From NCBI GenBank assembly GCA_002457305.1, contig NTKG01000008.1:1-34910 (forward strand): a DNA stretch of 34,910 nt, read 5' to 3'. The DNA comes from Bacteroidetes bacterium MED-G21. Lineage in GTDB: Bacteria; Bacteroidota; Bacteroidia; Flavobacteriales; UBA7430. Below the pieces are notes generated by a model. It saw only the letters and a list, made by a program, of their open reading frames with translations, searched no databases and was not told the origin of the DNA. Below, in pieces: positions 17,958 to 25,781 of this stretch; the first letter of the stretch is position 1, and each line of letters opens with the position of its first letter. A program made the translations under genes and the position numbers.

Positions 17958-18003
17958 CTTTTTATTATTTAATTAATAAAAATAAAGTCATTATCTTATA
18001 TTA

Positions 18004-18036
18004 TTTGTAATTTATACTAATGTTTTTGTACATTTA
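18004..18036 (+). promoter_or_regulatory. Candidate promoter of the unusual tRNA gene
   Basis: TTTG at 18004-18007 and TACATTTA at 18029-18036 (one mismatch to TAnnTTTG), spaced 21 bp. Transcription would start near 18040, about 20 nt ahead of the mature 5' end. Confidence 0.4.
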
Positions 18037-18061
18037 CTAAAGTTAATCACAACAAATATAC

Positions 18062-18169
18062 TGTGGGGTGATGAAATTGGCAGACATGCCCTCCTGTCTC
18101 GAGGGTGGAGGATCTGGAATAAATCATAAGACTAACCACTCCGTGAAGGTTCGAATCCTTCTCCTACAG
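18062..18169 (+). tRNA. Unusual class II tRNA with GUC (Asp) anticodon and long variable arm
   Basis: A complete cloverleaf of 108 nt can be drawn. Acceptor TGTGGGG (18062-18068) pairs with TCCTACA (18162-18168) with two G-U pairs; the discriminator is G18169 and CCA is not encoded. The D arm ATG/CAT (18071-73, 18085-87) has the loop AAATTGGCAGA, a leucine-tRNA-type loop. The anticodon stem CCCTC/GAGGG (18089-93, 18101-05) closes the 7-nt loop CTGTCTC, anticodon GTC at 18096-98. The T arm is GAAGG-TTCGAAT-CCTTC. The variable region is 39 nt (18106-18144): TG, stem GGAG/CTCC, CGT-like end as in tRNA-Leu, but with about 28 nt where about 4 are usual. Aspartate identity bases G34, U35, C36, C38, G73 and G2-C71 are present; position 37 is U instead of a purine. 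It may be a functional tRNA-Asp variant, a regulatory tRNA-like RNA, or a decayed tRNA. Confidence 0.65.
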
Positions 18170-18170
18170 C

Positions 18171-18209
18171 AAAAAAAAATCCTTATTCATTTAGAATAAG
18201 GATTTTTTT
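18171..18209. terminator. Bidirectional terminator between the tRNA gene and the paaZ operon
   Basis: Hairpin ATCCTTATTC-ATTTA-GAATAAGGAT flanked by an A run (18171-18179) and a T run (18202-18208), so it can stop transcription in both directions: the tRNA gene from the left, and the 2-oxoacid dehydrogenase end of the paaZ operon from the right. Confidence 0.88.
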
Positions 18210-18277
18210 ATGAGACGTAAATACTGCTAGTTTACGATTAGTTTATGAACTCCATCTATTATTTTAACTATGTTGAA

Positions 18278-20347
18278 TTAGTATTCCAATAATTCTTTTA
18301 TCACATTTTGTACTTTTTCAGCATTAGGAATCATGGTTGCTTCTAAGGTACTGTTTAATGGGATAGCTGGCATATTTTCAGCACCTATGACTCGAACAGG
18401 CGCATCTAAACTTTTAAAACACTCTTGTTGAATTTCCCCGGCAAGTGCCTGTGCAAATCCAAATCCTGTAGGTTCTTCAGTTACCACAAGGCACTTGTTG
18501 TGTTTACGTACCGAATTAAAGATTGCTTCTCGATCAAGCGGTGCTAATGTACGAAGGTCTAAAATTTCTATTTGTCCTTTGTGAGATTTTGCAGCTGTAT
18601 TTGCCCAGTAAACACCCATACCATAAGTAATCACGACCATAGAATTTCCTGTTTCAATATCTGAAGCATTCGCTTCTAGTGCAATGCGAGCTTTACCAAA
18701 TGGAATGATATAATCCTCATCTGGTTCGATGGTCTTCGCCTCTTCGGTGCCTTTTATTTTTGACCAGTATAAGCCTTTATGTTCGAGCATTAAAACAGGG
18801 TTTGGATCGTAAAAAGCTGCTTTCATTAAGCCTTTTAAATCGGCACCTGTAGAGGGGTAAGCTATTTTAATTCCACGAATATTCGTTAGGATTGATTCGA
18901 CGGAAGAAGAATGATAAGGGCCACCAGATCCATAAGCTCCAATAGGCACTCTAATAATTGTACTTACTGGCCATTTACCATTTGATAAATAGTATGATCG
19001 GCTTACCTCTGTAAACAATTGATTGAGGCCAGGCCATATATAATCGGCAAACTGAACCTCTACGATGGGTTTACAACCTGTAGCAGACATTCCTACTGTA
19101 GAGCCAATAATAAAAGCTTCTTGAATAGGTGTGTTGTAAACGCGATCGTTACCAAACTTTTGAGCCAGTGTAGCGGCTTCCCGGAACACGCCACCTAAAC
19201 GGTGGCCTACATCTTGTCCGTACAAAAGAGCTTCAGGATGCTTAGCCAAGATTTCTTGTATTGCAAAAAGTGCAGAATCTACCATCACTGTTTTTTCTTT
19301 GCCTTTTGGTGCTCTTTCACCTTTTTCCTCAGTAATTGGGGTAGGAGCAAAGTCGTGGGTATACAAGTCTTCCGGAGTAGGATCTTGAGCCAATAGAGCT
19401 CTTTCGTAGTCTGCCTGTACAAGCTTAACTGTTTTTGTATCTATTGCGTCAATATCTTTTTGCGTCAATCCTGCATCCAGTAATTGTTGATGTATGACAG
19501 GAAGCGGATCTCTTTGTTCGTGCTCTTTTAAATCGTCGCGGTACCATTCTTTACGAACACCTGAAGTATGATGCCCCAAAAGAGGTACTTTGGCATGAAT
19601 CATAAAAGGACGACGCTCCTTTCGGATGGTTTCCAGAACTTCCTTTATGGTTGTATATGATTCTATAAAATCGTTTCCTTCAATAGTTCTAAGTTTGATG
19701 CCTTTAAATCCTTGAATATATTGTGAAACATCGTTGGCACGAATTTCAGAAGCATGGGCAGAAATATCCCATTCATTGTCTTGAACAAAATATAAGATTG
19801 GGAATTGTTTTAAAGCTGCCATGTGTAAGGCTTCAGAGATTTCTCCTTCTGTCATGGCTGCATCACCAATTGAGCAAACCACAACTGGTTTATTTTTGCC
19901 GAAATCCTCTGCTAGATTTTGTTGTTCTAAATATTGCACGCCCATGGCAACACCAGTTGTAGGAATGGCTTGCATACCAGTTGCCGAAGATTGATGCGGT
20001 ATTTTTGGCATGTCGTCCCTGTTTAGACTTGGGTGCGAGTAGTAGGTTCTACCCCCAGAAAAAGGATCATCTTTTTTAGCCAATAATTGCAACATTAAAT
20101 CGTAAGGTTGCATGCCTATACCCAATAAAATAGAATCATCACGATAATATGGTGCAACCCAGTCTTGTGCTTTTAATTGTAATCCTAGAGCCACCTGAAC
20201 CGCCTCGTGACCACGAGAGCATGCGTGTACATATTTTCCAGTAACAGCAGCGTTTGTTTCAAATAAATCTGACATAGCCCGCGCTGTGCGCATAAGTTTA
20301 TAGGCTTCTTTTAATAGCTTTTTATTTACGCCAGTTTTTTTAGCCAT
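18278..20347 (-). CDS. Branched-chain 2-oxoacid dehydrogenase-type E1, fused alpha and beta
   Basis: 689 residues, alpha and beta E1 in one chain. The alpha half (about 1-340) has GKYVHACSRGHEAVQVALG, the thiamine-diphosphate motif GDAAMTEGEISEALHMA to QDNEWDIS, and GHHTSGVRKEWYRDD. The beta half (about 350-689) has LLYGQDVGHRLGGVFREAA, YNTPIQEAFIIGSTVGMSA, FADYIWPGLNQLFTEVS, GAYGSGGPYHSSSVES and LDLRTLAPLD. Fused E1 of this kind in Bacteroidota is annotated as 2-oxoisovalerate dehydrogenase, giving branched-chain acyl-CoA for catabolism or branched fatty acids. E2 and E3 are not here. It starts 2 bp after the crotonase gene, so it is the third gene of the paaZ operon. Exact substrate is not proven. 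Confidence 0.88.
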   Translation of the reverse strand: MAKKTGVNKKLLKEAYKLMRTARAMSDLFETNAAVTGKYVHACSRGHEAVQVALGLQLKAQDWVAPYYRDDSILLGIGMQPYDLMLQLLAKKDDPFSGGRTYYSHPSLNRDDMPKIPHQSSATGMQAIPTTGVAMGVQYLEQQNLAEDFGKNKPVVVCSIGDAAMTEGEISEALHMAALKQFPILYFVQDNEWDISAHASEIRANDVSQYIQGFKGIKLRTIEGNDFIESYTTIKEVLETIRKERRPFMIHAKVPLLGHHTSGVRKEWYRDDLKEHEQRDPLPVIHQQLLDAGLTQKDIDAIDTKTVKLVQADYERALLAQDPTPEDLYTHDFAPTPITEEKGERAPKGKEKTVMVDSALFAIQEILAKHPEALLYGQDVGHRLGGVFREAATLAQKFGNDRVYNTPIQEAFIIGSTVGMSATGCKPIVEVQFADYIWPGLNQLFTEVSRSYYLSNGKWPVSTIIRVPIGAYGSGGPYHSSSVESILTNIRGIKIAYPSTGADLKGLMKAAFYDPNPVLMLEHKGLYWSKIKGTEEAKTIEPDEDYIIPFGKARIALEANASDIETGNSMVVITYGMGVYWANTAAKSHKGQIEILDLRTLAPLDREAIFNSVRKHNKCLVVTEEPTGFGFAQALAGEIQQECFKSLDAPVRVIGAENMPAIPLNSTLEATMIPNAEKVQNVIKELLEY

Positions 20348-20349
20348 GT

Positions 20350-21120
20350 TTATTTTTTCTTGAATTTGTTGATGGCTTGACGTGTGAAGTCTGAAAGTAC
20401 AAGTTTGCCACTCATAGCTGCTCTTTCTATCAATAAGCTGTCCCAGTGTTCTGTTCCTTCCCAGAAAACTTTTTTGAGCATTTGCATGGCTTCTGGATTA
20501 GATTTTGAGAGCGTTGTTGTCAATTTGGCAATGGCTTCATCCATCTCTTCAACTGTTTCGAAAACGTCTGTATAAAGTCCTTTTTCTTTTGCCCACTGTG
20601 CTGTTTGCCATTCTGTTGCATTAATGGATAGTTGACTCATCGCAGAGGTTCCTATTTTACGTTCTACAGCAGGTCCTACGACGAATGGGCCTATGCCTAC
20701 AGCCAACTCACTTAATTTTACAGAAGCAAATTTGGTCGCCATACAGTAGTCTACAGCTGATGCCATACCAACGCCACCACCAACTGCTTTACCTTGAACG
20801 CGACCAATGATGATTTTTGGACATTTTCGCGCAGCGTTAATGACATTGGCGAAGCCGCTAAAGAAAATTTTACCGGTTTCTAAATTATCTATGCTGATGA
20901 GTTCATCAAAAGAAGCGCCTGCGCAGAAAGCTCTTTCACCAGCACTTTTTAGGATGATAACAGTTACCTCATCATTATTTCCCATTTCTGTAATTGTTTT
21001 GGCGAGTTCTTGCAATACTTTTCCCGGCAGTGAATTACTTAAAGGGTGGTGAAATTCGATGCTTGCTATATGGTTTTTGATGGATACATTTACGCCACCT
21101 TCTTCGATAGGATTTCCCAT
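20350..21120 (-). CDS. Enoyl-CoA hydratase/isomerase (crotonase) family protein with one catalytic Glu
   Basis: 256 residues, crotonase fold. Visible are the oxyanion-hole segments GERAFCAGASFDEL and VQGKAVGGGVGMASAVDYC. Lining it up without gaps with rat mitochondrial hydratase puts Gly118 where Glu144 should be, while Glu138 (KLSEL) matches Glu164. Loss of the first glutamate usually means isomerase, hydrolase or other chemistry rather than plain hydration. It sits between paaZ (1 bp upstream) and the 2-oxoacid dehydrogenase E1 gene (2 bp downstream), so it probably acts in phenylacetate or branched-chain acyl-CoA breakdown. It is not a clear PaaF, and PaaG is the separate gene at 31869. 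Confidence 0.85.
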   Translation of the reverse strand: MGNPIEEGGVNVSIKNHIASIEFHHPLSNSLPGKVLQELAKTITEMGNNDEVTVIILKSAGERAFCAGASFDELISIDNLETGKIFFSGFANVINAARKCPKIIIGRVQGKAVGGGVGMASAVDYCMATKFASVKLSELAVGIGPFVVGPAVERKIGTSAMSQLSINATEWQTAQWAKEKGLYTDVFETVEEMDEAIAKLTTTLSKSNPEAMQMLKKVFWEGTEHWDSLLIERAAMSGKLVLSDFTRQAINKFKKK

Positions 21121-21121
21121 A

Positions 21122-23170
21122 TTATTTGCTTTGATCTAATTTTTTAACCATTGTTAAAATCGTAGCTATGGCTACGGTTTCTCCTGTTTCGTCATAAACA
21201 TCTACTAAGAATTTTACGATTCCTTTAGCGATATCTTCTTCAGAGCGTTTTTCCTGGTCTACTTTTTCTTTTACGGTAAATCTTACGCCAATGGTGGCTC
21301 CTGCATAGACAGGTTTTACAAATCGACATTCTTCCAATCCGTAGTTCAGTAAAACAGGCCCTTTTTTTGCATCAACAAATAAGCCTGCTGCTGCCGAAAG
21401 GATAAAATATCCATGGGCGACACGTTCTTCAAATATAGTTCCGTCTAAAGAAGTAACATCTGTATGTGCATAGAAATGATCCCAGGAAACATTGGCAAAG
21501 TTGACAATATCTCCTTCGGTAATTGTTCTCTTTTGCGTGAACACGGTTTCACCAATTTCCAATTCTTCGAAATGTTTTCGGAACACATGAACATCGTTTT
21601 CTGTTTGTGCTGCACCGTATTGGAATACATTGGTAACCTTTGTAATACTTGTTGGATGACCCTGAACGGCTGTGCGTTGTAAGTAGTGCATCACACCACG
21701 TTTTCCACCCATCTCTTCACCACCACCGGCACGCCCTGGACCACCATGAGTTAACATAGGCATTGGCGAACCATGACCCGTACTTTCTTTGGCACAATCT
21801 GCGTTTAAGATTAAGATGCGTCCATGATTGGCAGCTGCACCCATCACAAATTCTTTGGCGATGCTGTCATCTGCAGTAATAATGGAACATACTAAAGAAC
21901 CTTTCCCCATTTTAGCCAATTCAATAGCTTCCTCAATGTTCTTGTATGGCATAATGGTACTTACAGGGCCAAAGGCTTCAATATTGTGACAATCGGTTTT
22001 AGTAAAAGGATCGTCGTTTAAGAATAGTATAGGCGCTAAGAAGGCTCCTTTTTCTTTGTCTGCTCCTACAACATCGAAATGATTTAAGTCACCGTAAACA
22101 ATCTCTTGAGATTTTGAAAGTTCTAAGACTTTCTCTTTTACTTCTTCTCTTTGCTCCAATCCGGCAAGTGATCCCATGCGAACTCCTTCAACAGATGGAT
22201 CTCCAAGGGTTGTTTTTGCCAATCGTTTTCCCAAAGCAATTTGTACATCTTCGACCTTATTAGCAGGAACGATGATACGGCGAATGGCTGTACATTTCTG
22301 TCCCGCCTTCACTGTCATTTCTTTTTGAACTTCTTTTATGAAAATATCGAATTCTATGTCGCCTGGATTCACATCATCACCCAAAACACAGCAGTTTAAT
22401 GAATCGGCTTCCATATTGAAAGGAACAGATTCGTTAACAATGTTTTCATGTGCCTTTAGCATTCTACCTGTAGAAGCAGATCCAGTAAAGGTAACCACAT
22501 CTTGAGAAGTCACTTTATCTAAAATACCTCTTGCGGAACCACATATCAATTGTAAACTTCCTTCTGGAAGAATACCGGTATCGATGATTTCTTTTACCAT
22601 TAATTCAGTTAGGTAACAGGTAACGGTTGCAGGTTTTACAATTGCAGGAACACCAGCTAAGAGGTTCACTGAAATTTTTTCTAACATTCCCCATATTGGG
22701 AAATTGAATGCGTTAATGTGAATGGCAACGCCTTGTTTTGGAACACAGATATGTTGTCCGATAAAGCTTCCACCTTTAGAAAGTGGTGCTGTTTCACCAT
22801 CTACATAAAAAGTTTCGTCTGGAAATTGTTTTCTTAAACTTGCGTAAGTAAATAGATTTCCAATTCCTCCTTCAATATCAATCCATGAATCTAATTTTGT
22901 CGCTCCAGTTTGAGCACTTAGTGCATAGAATTTATCTTTAATAGAAATGAGGTGAAGTGCTAAAGCTTTTAACATTCTCCCTCTTTCATGAAAGGTCATT
23001 TTTCGTAAGGTAGGGGCACCTACTTCACGTGCATAATCCATCATTTCACCGAAGTCTAAACCTTTGCTGCTTGTTTCTGCAATTTTAGCTCCAGTAATGG
23101 CATTATATAATGCCTGTCCTTCTCCTTCTCCAGCAGTCCATTTTCCTAATACATAGTTTTTAAGTTCCAT
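21122..23170 (-). CDS. paaZ: PaaZ, bifunctional oxepin-CoA hydrolase / semialdehyde dehydrogenase
   Basis: 682 residues, matching the 681-residue E. coli enzyme. PaaZ opens the oxepin-CoA ring and oxidises the resulting semialdehyde to 3-oxo-5,6-dehydrosuberyl-CoA with NADP. The N-terminal aldehyde dehydrogenase domain (1-520) has Glu254 in FNMEADSLN and catalytic Cys293 in VKAGQKCTAIRR, matching E. coli Glu256 and Cys295. The C-terminal MaoC-like hydratase (about 535-682) has Asp564 and His569 in NVSWDHFYAHTD, matching E. coli Asp561/His566. Both active sites look intact. First gene of a three-gene operon. Its leader holds a promoter box and a perfect inverted repeat. Confidence 0.95.
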   Translation of the reverse strand: MELKNYVLGKWTAGEGEGQALYNAITGAKIAETSSKGLDFGEMMDYAREVGAPTLRKMTFHERGRMLKALALHLISIKDKFYALSAQTGATKLDSWIDIEGGIGNLFTYASLRKQFPDETFYVDGETAPLSKGGSFIGQHICVPKQGVAIHINAFNFPIWGMLEKISVNLLAGVPAIVKPATVTCYLTELMVKEIIDTGILPEGSLQLICGSARGILDKVTSQDVVTFTGSASTGRMLKAHENIVNESVPFNMEADSLNCCVLGDDVNPGDIEFDIFIKEVQKEMTVKAGQKCTAIRRIIVPANKVEDVQIALGKRLAKTTLGDPSVEGVRMGSLAGLEQREEVKEKVLELSKSQEIVYGDLNHFDVVGADKEKGAFLAPILFLNDDPFTKTDCHNIEAFGPVSTIMPYKNIEEAIELAKMGKGSLVCSIITADDSIAKEFVMGAAANHGRILILNADCAKESTGHGSPMPMLTHGGPGRAGGGEEMGGKRGVMHYLQRTAVQGHPTSITKVTNVFQYGAAQTENDVHVFRKHFEELEIGETVFTQKRTITEGDIVNFANVSWDHFYAHTDVTSLDGTIFEERVAHGYFILSAAAGLFVDAKKGPVLLNYGLEECRFVKPVYAGATIGVRFTVKEKVDQEKRSEEDIAKGIVKFLVDVYDETGETVAIATILTMVKKLDQSK

Positions 23171-23202
23171 ATAATCTTTTAAATCTATTTTATCCTTTGA
23201 TT

Positions 23203-23236
23203 AAGCTCCTATGGAGCTTGGCAAGTTACAAAAATA
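23203..23236 (-). promoter_or_regulatory. paaZ -7 element with a perfect inverted repeat just downstream
   Basis: The minus strand has the -7 box TATTTTTG (23236-23229, exact TAnnTTTG). About 9 bp past it comes the perfect 7-bp inverted repeat AAGCTCC-TAT-GGAGCTT (23203-23219), which would fall at the very start of the mRNA. It could be an operator for a paa repressor or a 5' stabilising hairpin. No T run follows it on the minus strand, so it is not a terminator. The -33 element is unclear. Confidence 0.5.
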
Positions 23237-23316
23237 TAGATGTTCTTGATTTATCTTAGAGAGAGAATCCGTGAATATGATTCTGTTGAATTTGTTTTAT
23301 TTGATAAAATCAATTC

Positions 23317-24135
23317 TTAGTCAAGTCTACTTTCTAACCAACTTAGTGTGTATGCAAAGAGTGTTTCATGCGTCTTGTCGTTGTGAGGTTCGTGTTTTGT
23401 ATTTTCAAAAATTTTGCATTTCGCTAATCCCTTACTGTTTTCTGTAAATTCAACTGTTCCATGACTGCTGATGATGGCATCATCTGCACCATGAACCAAT
23501 AAGGTCTCTACAGGTAGTTTATCTGCATTTTTAATAGCCCATTTTCCAGCTTCATAAAAATCTGAAAACAATCGTACAGAAATTTTATCATGATTTAAAG
23601 GATCTGTAACATAAGCCTCACATACTGATGGCTCATTTGAAAGATGGTTGGCGTCTATTTTGCTGTTTTGCGTAAAACCTGGTGCAATTTTGTTCATTAC
23701 ATTAGCCATTGCAAATTCGAGTATATTAGGTTGTTTAGCTAATTCAAACCAGGCAGAAGATAAAACGGCTCCACTTAGATAGTTTGGTTGTTTTCGCAAT
23801 AAAAAATTAGCTAAAACATTTCCTCCAAAACTGTGTCCATATATAAAAAGATGTTCTTTTGGAATGGTTTGAATAACCCGTTCTAAGTCATCCAAATTAA
23901 ACTCTATTCCCGGCGAATGACCACGTTTACCTTCTGATTTACCATGACCTCTTTGGTCGAAAGTAAATACGTTAAATCCATGTTCAGCGTAAAACTTTGC
24001 AACATGTGCATACCTTTCTTGGTGCTCACCTAAACCATGAATAATGCAAAGCGTACCTTTTGCATTTTCAATCTTATACCAATGCGTAACATGAAGGTTT
24101 AGATGGTCTGTTGTTTGAACTTTATATGAATGCAT
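23317..24135 (-). CDS. Alpha/beta hydrolase, monoacylglycerol lipase / lysophospholipase-like
   Basis: 272 residues, no signal peptide, a single Hydrolase_4 domain. Oxyanion-hole segment LCIIHGLGEHQERY (29-42), FTFDQRGHGKSEGKRGH (58-73), nucleophile Ser102 in IYGHSFGGN, an acid in LLVHGADDAI and His in NTKHEPHND near the end: a full Ser-Asp-His triad. The RGHGKSEGKRGH pattern is typical of monoglyceride lipases and lysophospholipases. Being divergent from glpK (118 bp apart), a role in freeing glycerol from monoacylglycerols is attractive but inferred from context. Confidence 0.85.
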   Translation of the reverse strand: MHSYKVQTTDHLNLHVTHWYKIENAKGTLCIIHGLGEHQERYAHVAKFYAEHGFNVFTFDQRGHGKSEGKRGHSPGIEFNLDDLERVIQTIPKEHLFIYGHSFGGNVLANFLLRKQPNYLSGAVLSSAWFELAKQPNILEFAMANVMNKIAPGFTQNSKIDANHLSNEPSVCEAYVTDPLNHDKISVRLFSDFYEAGKWAIKNADKLPVETLLVHGADDAIISSHGTVEFTENSKGLAKCKIFENTKHEPHNDKTHETLFAYTLSWLESRLD

Positions 24136-24154
24136 TTTGAGTTTTTGATTTTCT

Positions 24155-24162
24155 CAAATTTA
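24155..24162 (-). promoter_or_regulatory. Probable -7 element of the alpha/beta hydrolase gene
   Basis: Minus strand reads TAAATTTG, exact TAnnTTTG, 19 bp before the start codon at 24135. On plus, glpK has only weak matches in the same intergenic stretch (TAAATTG near 24224). Confidence 0.45.
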
Positions 24163-24253
24163 CATTTTTTCATGCTTATGAATAAATGGATCTCTATTTT
24201 TATGCGTGCATACTATTTTTATGTAAATTGTCCATAAGTTAATATTTATCATC

Positions 24254-25738
24254 ATGTCAAAATTTATAATCGCATTAGATCAGGGTACTACGAGCTCTAG
24301 AGCTGTCTTATTCGACGATAAAGGAATGTGTTTAGCGATTAAGCAAAAGGAGTTTCGTCAAATATTTCCTCAACAAGCCTGGGTAGAACACGATCCTAAA
24401 GAAATATGGGAGACTCAGGAGGCGGTTCTTAATGAAATATTAGAGCTTCCGGAAGTGAAACAAGGCAAAGTTCTTTCAATAGGTGTTACAAATCAAAGAG
24501 AAACGACCGTTATTTGGAATCGACTCACGGGTGAGCCTATACACAATGCTTTGGTTTGGCAAGACAAGAGAACAGCACCTATTTGTGAGGATTTACGCAA
24601 ACAAGGTCTTGTAGATTATTGTAAGAAAAATACCGGATTGGTGATTGACTCCTATTTTTCAGGAACGAAAATTAAATGGATTTTAGATCATGTAGAAGGG
24701 TCGAGAGAAAAGGCTGAGAAGGGAGAATTATGTTTTGGAACGATTGATACTTGGTTGCTATGGAACTTAACAAAAGGAGGCGCTCATGCTACCGATTATT
24801 CTAATGCTTCTCGTACTTTAATATACAATATAATTGATTTAGCCTGGGATGAAAAAATGTTAGAAGCACTTCAAATTCCAAAGTCTATTTTACCAGAAGT
24901 TAAAGATTCTGCCAGTTATTTTGGAACCTATGAGTCTTCTGTTGGTTCTATTCCTATTTGTGCTATGGTAGGCGACCAACAATCGGCTTTATTTGGACAG
25001 GCCTGTTTTGAAAAGGGTATGGCTAAAAATACTTACGGTACGGGTTGTTTTTTATTAATGAATACAGGTTTAGAAATTCAGGACTCTCCATCGGGTTTAT
25101 TAAACACCATTGCTTGGGGACTTGATGGAACAATTACCTATGCTTTAGAAGGATCTGTTTTTGTTGCGGGAGCAGCTGTGCAATGGTTACGAGATGGATT
25201 ACAAATAATTGAAAATGCCGAAGAATCAGATACGATAGCTAACTCTACAGAAGATAAAGATGTTTATGTGGTTCCTGCCTTTGCAGGTCTTGGTACGCCG
25301 TATTGGGATATGTATTCTAGGGGAGCTATTTTTGGTTTGACTCGAGATACAGGAAAAAACCATCTTATAAAAGCGACTTTAGAATCTTTGGCCTATCAAT
25401 CTAAAGATGTTTTAGATGCCATGCAGAAAGATTCTGGTATTCAGCTTCAAAAATTACAAGTTGACGGGGGTGCTTGTGCAAATGATTATTTGATGCAATT
25501 TCAAGCCGATGTTTTAGGTGTCAGAATAGAACGACCTGAAATGATTGAGAGTACTGCCATCGGTGCTGCTTATTTAGCTGGTTATGGCGTGGGTTTGTGG
25601 TCTTTAGATGAAATAAATCAAAAGAGAAAGATCAATCAAGTTTTTGAAGTTCAAAGAAGTGACCAGTGGAGAGCGCATAAAAGTAAGCGTTGGAATGAAG
25701 CGGTTAAAAGAACATTGAATTGGATAGAACCACTATAA
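24254..25738 (+). CDS. glpK: GlpK, glycerol kinase
   Basis: 494 residues, normal length. Phosphorylates glycerol with ATP to sn-glycerol 3-phosphate in the cytoplasm. FGGY-family motifs: N-terminal phosphate loop IIALDQGTTSSRAVLFD, VTNQRETTVIWNRLTGEP, NALVWQDKRTAPIC, FGTIDTWLLWNLTKGG, GDQQSALFGQACFEKGMAKNTYGTGCF, and the C-terminal ADVLGVRIERPEMIESTAIGAAYLAG. glpD starts 43 bp later on the same strand, so the two form an operon. Confidence 0.97.
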   Translation: MSKFIIALDQGTTSSRAVLFDDKGMCLAIKQKEFRQIFPQQAWVEHDPKEIWETQEAVLNEILELPEVKQGKVLSIGVTNQRETTVIWNRLTGEPIHNALVWQDKRTAPICEDLRKQGLVDYCKKNTGLVIDSYFSGTKIKWILDHVEGSREKAEKGELCFGTIDTWLLWNLTKGGAHATDYSNASRTLIYNIIDLAWDEKMLEALQIPKSILPEVKDSASYFGTYESSVGSIPICAMVGDQQSALFGQACFEKGMAKNTYGTGCFLLMNTGLEIQDSPSGLLNTIAWGLDGTITYALEGSVFVAGAAVQWLRDGLQIIENAEESDTIANSTEDKDVYVVPAFAGLGTPYWDMYSRGAIFGLTRDTGKNHLIKATLESLAYQSKDVLDAMQKDSGIQLQKLQVDGGACANDYLMQFQADVLGVRIERPEMIESTAIGAAYLAGYGVGLWSLDEINQKRKINQVFEVQRSDQWRAHKSKRWNEAVKRTLNWIEPL

Positions 25739-25781
25739 GTTTTAGGATTAGACAATAAACAACAACCTATTTTACTTAAAT

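Noticed and set aside
18062-18169. Ordinary tRNA-Leu, or tRNA-Sec
   Set aside because: The 7-nt anticodon loop gives GUC, not a leucine anticodon or UCA, and the discriminator is G where leucine tRNAs need A.
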